Notes: generated by a model from the letters alone, not told the origin. DNA of 64,000 bases from an uncultured Bacteroidales bacterium (GCA_947625885.1 CANQQA010000003.1:128726-192725); one strand, 5' to 3'; shown: positions 7,914 to 17,872, counted from the stretch's first letter. Translations and numbers: made by a program.

Positions 7914-9260
7914 TTATTGCAGACTTTCCAAAATATCTTTCAACTCGCCGTTGCTGGGACGCGGGGCGTCGTATTTCAACAGTTTTCCGTTCTTGTCGTA
8001 GATGACGAAGAAAGGCACGCCTCTGATGTTCAACATCTCGGCGAGCAGGTTGTCCTTGATGATGAATTGGTTGCCCGACAGGTTCAGTTGTTGCATTTTT
8101 TTCACCCAAGCCTCTCGGTCGCTGTCGATGGAAATGCCGATGAACTCGACATTCTTGTTTTGCAGATTCTTTTTCAAATCCAGCAGATGCGGTATTTCGT
8201 TCACGCAGGGAATGCACCATGACGCCCAGAAATCCACGTAAAGGTATTTGCCCTTGAAGTCGGAGAACTTCCGTTCGTTGCCTTCGGCATCGACAAATAC
8301 GGCTTCGGGCGCATCGGAGCCGATTACCGTATTGGTGCGCAGGCGGAAGCGTTCGAGATAAATATCCGACATATCGTTGCCGCGTGTCATCTGTTTCAGT
8401 CGCTCATAGCCTTTTTGCGCATCTTTGTTGTAGTCGTAGGAGAGGATATACCGCTCGAACAGAAATCTTTCGACTTCGCTTATCACCGTCTTGTCGGAAT
8501 ATTTCCGGTGCAGGTCGGCTAAAACCTCCTCTATCGTCGAGCCTTTCAGCGACTGCCGCACGTGTTGAGCCACACCCGGTCGGAGCATCGCCGTCCCGTT
8601 GTCGAAAATTTCCTCCTCTTTCGGCAGAGCGGCTTTTACCTCTTTCAGAGCGGCAAGCACCGGTTCGTTACGCCGGTTCATGTGGTAGAGCTGGTTCATG
8701 TAATCGAAAATTTGCGCATACGCCCATATTTCGATGTATTCGCCCACCTCTTTGTCGCAGCGGGTATGGGCGATGATGTCTTTTGCCGTATCGGAGAATT
8801 TTTCCAGAAATGGTTTTATCTCCTCTACCGGCAGCGATCGTGTGAGATAGTGGTTGTAAAACAGCTGGTTGAACTCTGCCAGCGCCTTCATGTTCCGGTC
8901 TTTCGTTTTCACCTCGGGCGCCTTCTTTTCGGATAATACGATGTCCATCTTCGTTTTCTTGTGCTCGGGGGTCAGATAGACGGGCAGACTTATCTGTCGT
9001 ATATCGTTGCGGCTGTCTATCAGCGTGCCGTATAGGGTGGCGAAACAGGGTGCCGTGCAGTCGAGCGTGAGAGTATATTTCCCTTCGCCGACGGTTACGG
9101 GTTCGGGTTGCATGAACATACCGCCTACGGCAGCGCGGCTCAATGACAATTCTATCACCGTACTGTTTTCCGAGACGATTTTTCCCGACACGGTTATGGT
9201 TTCAGCTTTTGCCGATAATAGACAAAATGCCGACAAGCAGAAAATAAGAAATCGTTTCAT
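7914..9260 (-). CDS. TlpA-family thioredoxin-like protein, secreted
   Basis: A 448-residue exported protein with a signal peptide (MKRFLIFCLSAFCLLSAKAE), an N-terminal beta-rich region resembling the DUF4369-type domains found in Bacteroidota thiol oxidoreductases, a helical middle, and a C-terminal thioredoxin fold. The active site WCIPC is at residues 348-352, preceded by YVDFWAS, and the cis-proline loop is RGVPFFVIYD. It probably reduces or exchanges disulfides in the periplasm, although the substrate is unknown. It is the last gene of the leftward SusC/SusD operon, 27 bases after the PKD-like gene, so it may help fold or process proteins linked to that uptake system. Confidence 0.85.
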   Translation of the reverse strand: MKRFLIFCLSAFCLLSAKAETITVSGKIVSENSTVIELSLSRAAVGGMFMQPEPVTVGEGKYTLTLDCTAPCFATLYGTLIDSRNDIRQISLPVYLTPEHKKTKMDIVLSEKKAPEVKTKDRNMKALAEFNQLFYNHYLTRSLPVEEIKPFLEKFSDTAKDIIAHTRCDKEVGEYIEIWAYAQIFDYMNQLYHMNRRNEPVLAALKEVKAALPKEEEIFDNGTAMLRPGVAQHVRQSLKGSTIEEVLADLHRKYSDKTVISEVERFLFERYILSYDYNKDAQKGYERLKQMTRGNDMSDIYLERFRLRTNTVIGSDAPEAVFVDAEGNERKFSDFKGKYLYVDFWASWCIPCVNEIPHLLDLKKNLQNKNVEFIGISIDSDREAWVKKMQQLNLSGNQFIIKDNLLAEMLNIRGVPFFVIYDKNGKLLKYDAPRPSNGELKDILESLQ

Positions 9261-9287
9261 AGGTAAAAGATTTATAGGTAAATTGAC

Positions 9288-10787
9288 TTATTTCTTTTTG
9301 TACATGATTTTCACCGGACGATAGCAGATGTTGTCGTACTGGGCTATTTCCTTGCCGGTATTGGTTTCCAGCACAGTTACGTGTCCGTTCAATCCCGCTT
9401 CATCGGGTTCGTAATAAGCGACATACGTCCGTTTGTGGTCGTCGCTTATTTCCATGCTGGTAATGACGGCGTTGGGGCTGCCTACGGTGGCTATCGTTTT
9501 GGCATTCGACAACATACCGGTGCTCGTATAGTTCCAGCTATATACCTTGTTGTCGATTCCGTCGCTGAACAGGAGGGAATAGTAGGTACGGTTGGCGACA
9601 TAAGGCGATTCACCGGAGAATTTGATGCTTCCGAAGCCTGTCACGGTCAGTCCGCCGTTATCCGTCAGCACGTTCTGTTTGGTATCTTCGTTATAGGCCC
9701 AGAAATTGTTGTTGAGTCTCACTTTTCGGTATTCGATGCCTTTCTTCACGATGACCACGATTTCGCCCGCTTCGGTTACCTGTTGCGCATCGGTCTGTCT
9801 CGGGACGAACATGGCTACGAAGTCCCAGCCGTTGAAGTAATTCGTGGTTTCGTTTACTCTGCTTCTTTCCTGCTTATCAGTCGTACTGCAATAGAAGGGT
9901 CCGTATCCTGTATATATTTGGCAAAGAGCCCCTAACTCCACGTCCCAGAAAACGAGGTTATAATAATTTCCGTATTCGTAAAGGGCACACGATTGCGCAT
10001 ACGTTGCCGACAGTTGTGTGCCCGGCACCAGTGTACCTTCGGTTTTCGAAAATTCATATATTTTTCCGTTTTCACACAGAATGGGGTAGGTCGGTCCCTC
10101 CCAAGCGCTTGAAGGCATTTGCATCTTGGTCGGTTTGAAATCGGGATATTCGGGTACGGACAATATATTTTCGATGACGAATGTCTTTTCGTTCAGGTAG
10201 TAAATCGTGGCGTAATCGCCGGGTACGCCTGTTCCTTGACAGGCGATGAGCAGGTTGCCGCCGCACTGCCGCATATCGGAAACGTTCGAGACGAATTTTT
10301 CGTTGCGATTGTTCATCGTAAAGCAGTCGTAGTCGTAAAACGTGCTGTCCGTACCGTCGGGTCTGGTGAGCATGAACGAGAGTCGGCTTTCCCCTTCGGG
10401 CGTTTTGCTGATGATGGTCATGCCCTCTTCGTAGGGCGAGTTTACGTTCAGTGTGAACGGTTGGAAGGCTTTTCCGTCTTCGTTAGCCACGACCAACCGG
10501 CATTGGTAACTGCCCAGCGCATCGCCGGTAAAGTGGAATACCGGATCGTTCGAATACTCTTTGCCGGCTACTTCCCAACTGAAAGAGAGTGGCTTTTGCT
10601 CGTTGCTTTGCTCTATTTCGGGGGTGATGGTCAAGGAATCGTTTTTGTTGATGTCGTATTGCGATTTTACAGAACCATCTACAATGGTTATTTCGGAAAT
10701 AGGATTTATGGCTTCCGTCGTATGGTCTTCCAGACACGACGACAAAACCATCGGAATTGACAACACGAGAATGGGATATATTTTCAT
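9288..10787 (-). CDS. PKD-like family lipoprotein
   Basis: A 499-residue surface lipoprotein. The signal peptide ends in a lipobox (LSIPMVLSSC, Cys18) and the next residues, LEDHTT, are typical of exported lipoproteins. After it comes an immunoglobulin/PKD-like domain (LSFSWEVAGKEYSND, about residues 65-110), then a long region with repeated blade-like segments (for example NLLIACQGTGVPGDYATIYYLNEKT) that suggest a beta-propeller. It matches the family that accompanies SusC, SusD and DUF4843 in Bacteroidales. Ligand binding on the outer face of the TonB transporter is the likely role, by context. It lies 23 bases downstream of the DUF4843 gene in the same operon. Confidence 0.85.
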   Translation of the reverse strand: MKIYPILVLSIPMVLSSCLEDHTTEAINPISEITIVDGSVKSQYDINKNDSLTITPEIEQSNEQKPLSFSWEVAGKEYSNDPVFHFTGDALGSYQCRLVVANEDGKAFQPFTLNVNSPYEEGMTIISKTPEGESRLSFMLTRPDGTDSTFYDYDCFTMNNRNEKFVSNVSDMRQCGGNLLIACQGTGVPGDYATIYYLNEKTFVIENILSVPEYPDFKPTKMQMPSSAWEGPTYPILCENGKIYEFSKTEGTLVPGTQLSATYAQSCALYEYGNYYNLVFWDVELGALCQIYTGYGPFYCSTTDKQERSRVNETTNYFNGWDFVAMFVPRQTDAQQVTEAGEIVVIVKKGIEYRKVRLNNNFWAYNEDTKQNVLTDNGGLTVTGFGSIKFSGESPYVANRTYYSLLFSDGIDNKVYSWNYTSTGMLSNAKTIATVGSPNAVITSMEISDDHKRTYVAYYEPDEAGLNGHVTVLETNTGKEIAQYDNICYRPVKIMYKKK

Positions 10788-10810
10788 GCGATTGAATGTT
10801 GAGTATGTTT

Positions 10811-11632
10811 TTATTCGGTTGCGTCAGGGAACGGATTGGGAAAATCGAACGGAAAGTCGGGGTAAAGTCCGAGAATTTCGGGTCGGTTTTCCGGCGCGTT
10901 GAAGTAGTCGTACATCGGTTTATAGATGTACTTTTTTATGGTCGTTTTATACTGGTACGGGTCGCCGTAGTCGATATGTTCCAGATTTTCGCCGTAGAGG
11001 TCGACCATTTTTTTGTATGTTTCGGGTTGGATAGCTTCCAATTCGTGGAAGTATTCCACCATTTTTATCAGTTTCAACGGGTGCCATACGCCCAATTCGC
11101 TTTCCCGCCATACCTTGTTGCCTTGGAAGTCGAGCCAATCGGGCTGTTCTATGGCGTTGTCGAACGTGATGACGCATCTTTGGCTGCTTTCATTCAGCGT
11201 GGGAGTGAACACCTTGTCGGCGACCAGTCTCAGTCCGAGTTTGTAGCGTATGAAACCATTTTCATAATTACCTCCGAGACCGTCGCGCAGCACGATAACG
11301 GGTATGAATCCGTCGATGGAGTCTGCGGGTATCTGGGGCGTTCCCAAGAGGTATTGCACACCGTTATTTGCGTCGGTGGAGTCGGGTATGATTTCAAAAG
11401 CGAAATTTCTTGTTTCTGTCGACGGCACACCCATGATGCGCACCGGCACGTTGATGGTGTGTTCCTGTATTTCAAGCGCCGTAACGCCGAACGAATAGCT
11501 CACGGTCGAGTCTCTGAAATAGATGCCCGTAAAATCGGCATCGTAAGTGAGGTAATCTTCCTGATAACAACCCGTAAGTAATCCTGCGAGGACGATTCCG
11601 GCGGCTATTTTACCTATTTTATTCGTTTTCAT
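10811..11632 (-). CDS. DUF4843 domain-containing lipoprotein
   Basis: A 273-residue lipoprotein with a lipobox at LAGLLTGC (Cys22). The sequence after it, YLTYDADFTGIYFRDST, then VSYSFGV and TINVPVRIMG, follows the DUF4843 pattern, followed by a C-terminal extension rich in aromatic and charged residues. The function is unknown. The family is almost always found next to SusC/SusD, and this gene sits between SusD (stop at 11645) and the PKD-like gene. It presumably decorates the outer-membrane uptake complex. Confidence 0.85.
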   Translation of the reverse strand: MKTNKIGKIAAGIVLAGLLTGCYQEDYLTYDADFTGIYFRDSTVSYSFGVTALEIQEHTINVPVRIMGVPSTETRNFAFEIIPDSTDANNGVQYLLGTPQIPADSIDGFIPVIVLRDGLGGNYENGFIRYKLGLRLVADKVFTPTLNESSQRCVITFDNAIEQPDWLDFQGNKVWRESELGVWHPLKLIKMVEYFHELEAIQPETYKKMVDLYGENLEHIDYGDPYQYKTTIKKYIYKPMYDYFNAPENRPEILGLYPDFPFDFPNPFPDATE

Positions 11633-11644
11633 AAGCGTCGTTTT

Positions 11645-13048
11645 TTAATAGCGGTTGCTGTATTCGATGTTGGGAATCGGCACGGTGTAGATAGCGGTAG
11701 AGGGGGCATACGTCGTTTTGCCGTCTACGCCGCTTATCGGCAGGTTCTGCCGTTTCAGGTTGTAGAACGTCTGTCCTTCGCCGATAAATTCGCGGTATCG
11801 TTCGTCATTGATGGCTTGTTGCGAGAACGGCGTCTGCGACGGCCATGTTTCGTAGGGATTCAGTCCGCGATGCGTCAGCACCTCGTCGAAGAGGGCGAGG
11901 GCGCGGTCGGGGTCGGTGTCGAGCAGTGCTTCGGCGGCGATGTAATACATTTCGGGCATTCGTATCAGATTGATGCCCAAAACGCGGTCGGCGGGACGGC
12001 TCGAGGAGATTCCGTTCAGTTCGTATATGTCGGTCAGTTTGCTCAACCGCAATTTGCCTGTCATACTGAAATAGGCGTTGTAGCGGAAGTCGTCGCCCCC
12101 TTCGCCCATATAGAAACTCTCTATGCCTGAGCGCGGGTCGAGTGAGCCGTACGAAATTTCCTGTTGCAGTTTGGGGCTTACCACCGAATAGAATCCGGCG
12201 TAGTAGATACCGAATATCGTTTCGTTGTTGGAGAGCACGCCGGCGAGGTCGCCCACGAGATTGGTGGCTTCCGTCAGGCGGTAGCCGCTTTCCTGTATCA
12301 CTTTGTCGGCGTAGTAGTAGGCGCTGTCTTTGTTGCCCATGGTCAGATACACGCGAGCCAGCGTCGCCCGTGCGGCGTGCAGGTTGAAGTGTATTTTCCG
12401 GTTGGTCATGAAGTTGGTTTCGTCCGTGTGTTCTCCTTCGTCTTGCAACAGCCGTTCGGCTTCGCGCAGGTCGGCGATGATGGCTTTGTAGTTGTCTTCC
12501 GCCGTCTGGAACTCGGGAATTTCCTGCGAAAATTCCGTAGCATAGGGTATGCCGCCCGCTTTCGGGTTCACGGTGATTTGGTCGGTGTAGAGCCGCACGA
12601 GGTCGAAGTGCATGAACGCCCGCAGACCCAGCGCCTCCCCTTTGTAGATGTTATAGGGGTAGCTTTCGTCTTCCAGCAGTTCGCAATTCACGATGGCATT
12701 GACGTTGGAAATGTTGTTGTACATCTTCGTCCAGATGGTCTCGAACAGGCTTTCCACGTTGCTGTTTTTATAGTTGAATTGCCCCAGTTCCGTAATCTGC
12801 GTGTTGCCGTAGCAGTCGAGATACTGTGCCATTACGTCGAGCGTGCCGAAAGTGAGTTCCTGTCCGTACAGCGACGTTTGGCGCATTTGGGCATACACGC
12901 CGTAGAGGGCGTCTTCCACGCCCGATGCCGACGTGAACAGGTCTTTTTGTTTTATTTCCCCTTCGGGAACGATGTCCAGAAACTTTTCGCACGAAGTGGT
13001 GAAAAGCAGTACACCGGCAGTCAATAGTTGGATATAGCGTAATTTCAT
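11645..13048 (-). CDS. SusD/RagB-family nutrient-binding outer-membrane lipoprotein
   Basis: A 467-residue SusD-like protein that forms the lid of the SusC channel and captures ligand at the cell surface. It has a lipobox in LLTAGVLLFTTSC (Cys about residue 21) followed by EKFLDIVPEG, the typical mature SusD start; a TPR-like helical core (EALGLRAFMHFDLVRLYTD); and the C-terminal motif RVLGINLIRMPEMYYIAAEALL. The ATG at 13048 was chosen over one two codons upstream (13054) because the latter is only five bases from the SusC stop; either is possible. No glycoside hydrolase lies nearby, so the substrate may not be a glycan. Confidence 0.93.
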   Translation of the reverse strand: MKLRYIQLLTAGVLLFTTSCEKFLDIVPEGEIKQKDLFTSASGVEDALYGVYAQMRQTSLYGQELTFGTLDVMAQYLDCYGNTQITELGQFNYKNSNVESLFETIWTKMYNNISNVNAIVNCELLEDESYPYNIYKGEALGLRAFMHFDLVRLYTDQITVNPKAGGIPYATEFSQEIPEFQTAEDNYKAIIADLREAERLLQDEGEHTDETNFMTNRKIHFNLHAARATLARVYLTMGNKDSAYYYADKVIQESGYRLTEATNLVGDLAGVLSNNETIFGIYYAGFYSVVSPKLQQEISYGSLDPRSGIESFYMGEGGDDFRYNAYFSMTGKLRLSKLTDIYELNGISSSRPADRVLGINLIRMPEMYYIAAEALLDTDPDRALALFDEVLTHRGLNPYETWPSQTPFSQQAINDERYREFIGEGQTFYNLKRQNLPISGVDGKTTYAPSTAIYTVPIPNIEYSNRY

Positions 13049-13059
13049 CGTCATCGTGT

Positions 13060-16000
13060 TTAGAAAGTCGTACTTAGGTTGATTTCGAATCCCTGACTGT
13101 ACAGATAGTCCGTACCGCGTTCTATCTTCACGGTCGATACGCGGAATATGTCCGTGCCGTTGATGCCGATGCGCAGGTTGCGCATTCGCAATTTCGAGCA
13201 TATCTTTTCGGGAAATTCGTAGCTGAGGTTCAGCGAGCCGAGCGTCAGGGTGTTTTCTCTTTCGGCGAATCGGTCGGTCTGGCGCGGCGACGATTGGTCG
13301 GCGATGTCCTTGTATATGGCTACGTCGCCCGGTTGTTTCCAGCGGCTGTCGAATACCCGTTGGTCGGCGTTCTGTTTCGGATTGCTGCCCTCCACTTTCG
13401 ATACGCGGGTGGTGTTGTATATCCAGCCGCCGCACCGCAGGTTGAACATCGCGTAGAGGCTGATGCCCTTGTAGTAGAACGACGTGTTGATGGTGCCCGT
13501 GAATTTCGGCTCGGTATCGCCTATCAGCACGCGGTCGCTTTCGTTGTAGGTGAATGTCAGTTCGCCGTTTTTGGTGATGTATATCTCCTGACCGGTGGCG
13601 GGGTCGATGCCGGCGGAGCGCACCAGCCGCAGCGACGACACGGGGTCGCCCTCTGCGTACTGCACAAGCGGTTCGTAGTTATAGACCCGATACGACATAT
13701 TTTCCAGATTTTCGCGGTTTATCTCTTCGAGGGCGCGGTTTATCTTCGTTATTTTGTTGCGGTTCATGTAGCCCGATGCGCCGAGTTTCCAGTTGAAAAT
13801 CGACGTGCGGAATATGTAGCCGTCTATCTGGAATTCGAAGCCGCGGTTCTGCATTTCGCCCAAGTTGTCGATAGCGCTGGTTACACCCACCGACGGCGGC
13901 AGGGAGCGGTCGAGCAGCAGGTCTTTCGTATTTTTTTCATAGAAGTCGGCGACGAAGTTCAGCCGGTGGTCGAACAGGCTCAAGTCCACGCCCACGTTGT
14001 AGGTCATCGTGCGTTCCCACGACAGGTCGGGGTTGCCGATGGTGCGGGGCACGGCGCCGATGCCGTACAGGTATTCATACGTATTTTCGTATTCGTACAT
14101 TGTCATGGCTTGGAACGCGCTGAAATTCACTTTGCCCGTATAGCCCACGCTGCCGCGTATTTTCAGCAGGTCGATGTGGTCGAAATACCTCATGAAATTT
14201 TCGTTGTGGATATTCCAGCCTGCACCTGCCGACCAGAAGTGTCCCCACCGGTTGTTTTCGCCGAAGACCGACGAACCCGACAGACGGTAGGTCGATTCCA
14301 CGAAATAGCGGTTGCGGAAAGAGTAGCTGCCCGTGATGAAGGCGCCCACGTCCGAGGCTTCCGATAGCGAGCTCGACGGGCGGTTGCTTGCCGGATAGCC
14401 GGCGGCGTTGCCCAATGCCGAGAATGAATCGTTGAAAAAGCCGATGGCTTGCGTGCGCTCGGTTTTACTGTTGCTCCGGCTGATTTCCCAGCCGGCGGTG
14501 AGCGAAATCAGCGACTGGTCTTTCATGATGTGGTTATACGACCCCACGATTTGTCCGTTGTAGTTGGTTCCCCGCGACGACGACTGGTCGCGCGAGCCTC
14601 TCTTCGTCAGGTCGGTTTCGTTGCGGAACGTCCGCGACAGCGGCGAGACGAACACTTCGGTCCACCCCGTGTTCGACGTGATGTTGAACAGTCCCGTCAG
14701 GCGCAAATCCCGCGTGATGTCCCACCGGAAGTCGGTCGAGTTCGTTATCGAGCGCGTGCCGTTTTTGTCGTAGTTGCCCAGTTGTGCTTCATACAGCGGG
14801 TTGATGAGGTCCCATGCGAGGTCGGTGTTTGCCGAGCCGTCGTCGTTATACATGCGGTCGTAGGGGTTCATCTGCGTGTAGAGGGTGAAGCTGCCGTAGG
14901 GCGAGTTTTTCACCGACACTTCGGAGTAGCTGGTGCGGTTCGAGATTTGTATTTTGTTGTTGATGAAATAGTCGAGTTTGAAGCCCAGACCGTAGCGGCG
15001 GCGGTAGTCGTCTTTCATCACGCCTTCGGTGTTGCCGTAGCGCGCGTTGAGTTCGTAGCGCACGTTCGACATACCGCCGTACACGCGTAGCGAGTGGTCG
15101 TTCGACACGGCGGTGCGTGCCGGCTGCCGCAGCCAGTCCGAGTTCTGCCCCCGCCGTATCTGTTGGAAGCGGGCGTTGTAGAGGCTGTCGAGCGTATATT
15201 GGTAGGGGAGACCCGTCGTCTCGTCTGGCTTGTTTTCGGTGTCGGTGTAGAGGCCGGCGAGGCGTTCGTACTCCAATTTGTCGGCAGCATTAAGCAGCTG
15301 GTAATCTTTTAGATAAGGAAACTGTACGTTCCCCGTGAAGTTGTACGACACCCGTATGGTCGATTCGCGCAGCTGCTTGCGCGTGATGACGATCACGCCG
15401 TTGGCTGCCTTGCTTCCGTACAGGGCCGATGCCGATGCGTCTTTCAATACGTTTATCGACTCCACCTCGTTCATGTCGAGGTCGTAAAGCTCCTGCATGG
15501 ATATTTCCGTACCGTCGAGTATGATGGTCGGCTGGTTCACGTCCTGTCCTTCGTTGGAAAACGAGCTGGTACCGCGAATTATCAGTTCCGGCACTTGGTT
15601 GGGGTTCGACCCCATGCGGTTGTTCTGCACCATCTCCATACCCGGTGTCAGGGCCGACAGCGCCGTAAAGATGTTCGTGTTCGAAATCTGTTTCAGCTCC
15701 GTGCCCGAGACTTGTTGTACCGAACCCGTAAAACTCTCTTTGCTTTTGTTGAAGAAGCCCGTTACCACCACCTCTTTCATCGTGGTGGCTTCGTTTTCGA
15801 GTTTGATGTTCAGGTTGTCCGACTCCGGCTCCGGCTCTAACGTTTCGCTGCGATAGCCGATGGTCGAGATGCGCAATTCGTACTTTCCGTTCGGGCGCCG
15901 GAGGCGGAATGTTCCTTCTGCCGAAGAAAACGTGCTGTAAATCAGTTTGCCGCTTTGCCATGCCGATATGGTAACGCCCGGCAGCATTTCGCCGGAACTT

Positions 16001-16149
16001 TTGTCGCTTACCGTACCCGTTATGTAACGGGCGTCGTTGTCGGGGGGCTGTGCCAGCAGCACGCTGCCTCCCTCGCCGAGTGCCGGCGCGGCGAAGCTCC
16101 CTATCAGGGCGATGGCGAGCAGCAGATGACGTAAAGTGTGTGAACTCAT
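13060..16149 (-). CDS. SusC/RagA-family TonB-linked outer-membrane transporter
   Basis: A 1029-residue TonB-dependent transporter. It has a signal peptide, then a carboxypeptidase-regulatory-like beta domain (YITGTVSDKSSGEMLPGV, about residues 42-115), a plug domain with the SusC signature region (IILDGTEISMQELYDL and LKDASASALYGSKAANG), and a C-terminal 22-strand barrel. It imports a ligand presented by the SusD lipoprotein, energised by TonB-ExbBD, which is not in this window. It heads an operon with SusD, DUF4843, PKD-like and TlpA-like genes, all leftward with gaps of 27 bases or less. The LRR protein gene ends 76 bases upstream without an obvious terminator. Confidence 0.95.
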   Translation of the reverse strand: MSSHTLRHLLLAIALIGSFAAPALGEGGSVLLAQPPDNDARYITGTVSDKSSGEMLPGVTISAWQSGKLIYSTFSSAEGTFRLRRPNGKYELRISTIGYRSETLEPEPESDNLNIKLENEATTMKEVVVTGFFNKSKESFTGSVQQVSGTELKQISNTNIFTALSALTPGMEMVQNNRMGSNPNQVPELIIRGTSSFSNEGQDVNQPTIILDGTEISMQELYDLDMNEVESINVLKDASASALYGSKAANGVIVITRKQLRESTIRVSYNFTGNVQFPYLKDYQLLNAADKLEYERLAGLYTDTENKPDETTGLPYQYTLDSLYNARFQQIRRGQNSDWLRQPARTAVSNDHSLRVYGGMSNVRYELNARYGNTEGVMKDDYRRRYGLGFKLDYFINNKIQISNRTSYSEVSVKNSPYGSFTLYTQMNPYDRMYNDDGSANTDLAWDLINPLYEAQLGNYDKNGTRSITNSTDFRWDITRDLRLTGLFNITSNTGWTEVFVSPLSRTFRNETDLTKRGSRDQSSSRGTNYNGQIVGSYNHIMKDQSLISLTAGWEISRSNSKTERTQAIGFFNDSFSALGNAAGYPASNRPSSSLSEASDVGAFITGSYSFRNRYFVESTYRLSGSSVFGENNRWGHFWSAGAGWNIHNENFMRYFDHIDLLKIRGSVGYTGKVNFSAFQAMTMYEYENTYEYLYGIGAVPRTIGNPDLSWERTMTYNVGVDLSLFDHRLNFVADFYEKNTKDLLLDRSLPPSVGVTSAIDNLGEMQNRGFEFQIDGYIFRTSIFNWKLGASGYMNRNKITKINRALEEINRENLENMSYRVYNYEPLVQYAEGDPVSSLRLVRSAGIDPATGQEIYITKNGELTFTYNESDRVLIGDTEPKFTGTINTSFYYKGISLYAMFNLRCGGWIYNTTRVSKVEGSNPKQNADQRVFDSRWKQPGDVAIYKDIADQSSPRQTDRFAERENTLTLGSLNLSYEFPEKICSKLRMRNLRIGINGTDIFRVSTVKIERGTDYLYSQGFEINLSTTF

Positions 16150-16225
16150 GTGTTGGTGATGAACGTTTTTACTTTTGGTTATATATTATATATGGTGTGA
16201 ATGCGGGATTTTCTCTTTTCGGGGG

Positions 16226-17845
16226 TTAAGGTACGACGATTTTTGTCGCGATGCCGTTTACCGATACGACGTAGAATCCGCCGGCGAGCGGCAGATGCGT
16301 TTCGGCGGCGCGGGTCGTCAGGGCGGCTCGTCTCCGTCCGTCGATGCCGTACACAGCGATATGCAGTTCCTCTTCGCCCGATTGCCGCACGGTGCAGCCG
16401 CCGTTTTCGCCGGCGACGGTGGCGGCAGCCTTCGGCGCAATCAGGGCGCTCGATTCCATCTCTTTCAGTATTCGTTGTTTTATCGGGAGGCGGGTCAGTT
16501 TCGCCAGATCTATCGGCGAAACGGCCTTTATGGTTTTGAAGTCCGACCAATAGTCGACGGCTTTATAGGCATTCACGCACTCCTCGTTTGCCACGCACAG
16601 GGTGCCGGTGTATTGGTAGCCCGTGTTGGCGAATGCGCAGTGGAGTATTCGGAAGCCTGACATAGAACCGTGTTCGTACGGATTCCACAGCGCGCACACG
16701 ATGCCCGTGCCCACGCCGGACTTGCCGAACTGGTTGAGCCCGAATTGGTTGAGCCCTGCCGGCAGCATGATGTTGTGCAGCGATTGGCAGCAGTAGAATG
16801 CATTGCTTCCGAGCGAGGTCGTGTTTTCGGGCAGGAGTATGGTTTGTATTTGCGTATTGTTTTCGAATGCCCGTTCCGGTATCGACTGTCGCGGCGACGT
16901 TACCGTCGCTTCGCGCATATCTATTTCGAGCAGGGCGGGCATACTGTCGCGCATATAATAGAAGTCTTCCGTGCGGAGTTCGCCTTTGATGTTGAGCGAC
17001 TGCACGTAGTCGGCTTCATACTTGGCAAAGCACGCTTTCAGTCGTTTGTCCGCCGTGGGGGTTACCTCCATGTATTTGGGCATGGCGGCGGTGTCGATGG
17101 CGGTTATCGTTACCGTTTGGTCGCTCGTAACGTATTCCAGCGTATAGAAGTAATTTTGTCCCACGTAGTTGGCAGGCACCCTGCTGCCGTTCACTTCGAT
17201 AGCGAGTATGTGCGAGGGGGCGAGGGCGCGAGCTGCTACGGTGAAGTTTCTCCCCCGTATCACTTTGTCGGGGTAGAGGTTGGCGGGCGATACCGTCGTT
17301 TCGGCGCCTTCCGTGGCGGTGACGGTTACCGTGCAGAAGGGCAGCCGGTAGTTGCGTGCCGCGATTCGGGTCGTTACCTCGTCGGCGCCCGGCATGACCC
17401 CCAGCAGGCAGTAGCTTTCGCTGCCCGTCTGTTTCGATACGAGGGCTATTTCATCGCCGTCGAGCACTTCGGTGCCTTCGGGTATCCGGCACGAGGAGAA
17501 GCGCTGCACCCAGCGGTCGTTGTCTTGCTCTATGGACACTTCGGCTGCGAGAGCTACGATTTCATTGCCGCGCAGCAAGGCTACCGCCAGTACGCCGGAG
17601 AAAGAGTTTCCGGAGTACACTCTCAGGTCGCCTGCTTCGAGCGAGAAGCGCGTGCCGCCCTGCACCGAAAAAATTCCCTCCTCTGCGTCGTGCGCGGAGA
17701 GCGGTGCCGGCGACAAGCCGATTTTCCCGATTTCCGAGGTGATGCGTATCGGCGACGGAGTGCCGCTGAGGCGCTCTCCCCGTGCCGGCTGCATCGTTCC
17801 CGCTGTTATCAGGGCAAGTAAGGCAATGAAAAAGTTTTTTTTCAT
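16226..17845 (-). CDS. Secreted BspA-like leucine-rich-repeat protein with C-terminal sorting-like tail
   Basis: A 539-residue exported protein. The signal peptide MKKNFFIALLALITAGTM is followed by beta-rich domains of unknown type (residues about 30-270). A short BspA/LRR_5-like segment comes next, with QSIPERAFENNTQIQTILLP and LGSNAFYCCQSLHNIMLPAG. The last 60 or so residues (LHIAVYGIDGRRRAAL, then GGFYVVSVNGIATKIVV) resemble the type A C-terminal sorting domain of type IX secretion. A five-residue tandem duplication GLNQFGLNQFG occurs in the LRR part. It lies between a terminator-flanked gene and SusC in the same direction and may be co-transcribed with SusC. The exact role is unknown; adhesion or surface display is a reasonable inference. 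Confidence 0.75.
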   Translation of the reverse strand: MKKNFFIALLALITAGTMQPARGERLSGTPSPIRITSEIGKIGLSPAPLSAHDAEEGIFSVQGGTRFSLEAGDLRVYSGNSFSGVLAVALLRGNEIVALAAEVSIEQDNDRWVQRFSSCRIPEGTEVLDGDEIALVSKQTGSESYCLLGVMPGADEVTTRIAARNYRLPFCTVTVTATEGAETTVSPANLYPDKVIRGRNFTVAARALAPSHILAIEVNGSRVPANYVGQNYFYTLEYVTSDQTVTITAIDTAAMPKYMEVTPTADKRLKACFAKYEADYVQSLNIKGELRTEDFYYMRDSMPALLEIDMREATVTSPRQSIPERAFENNTQIQTILLPENTTSLGSNAFYCCQSLHNIMLPAGLNQFGLNQFGKSGVGTGIVCALWNPYEHGSMSGFRILHCAFANTGYQYTGTLCVANEECVNAYKAVDYWSDFKTIKAVSPIDLAKLTRLPIKQRILKEMESSALIAPKAAATVAGENGGCTVRQSGEEELHIAVYGIDGRRRAALTTRAAETHLPLAGGFYVVSVNGIATKIVVP

Positions 17846-17872
17846 GTCGGATAGATAGGGTTTGTGTCAGAT

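Noticed and set aside
16165-16195. AT-rich near-palindrome between the LRR gene and SusC as an operator
   Set aside because: The TATATA-type repeat is low complexity and gives no specific operator match.
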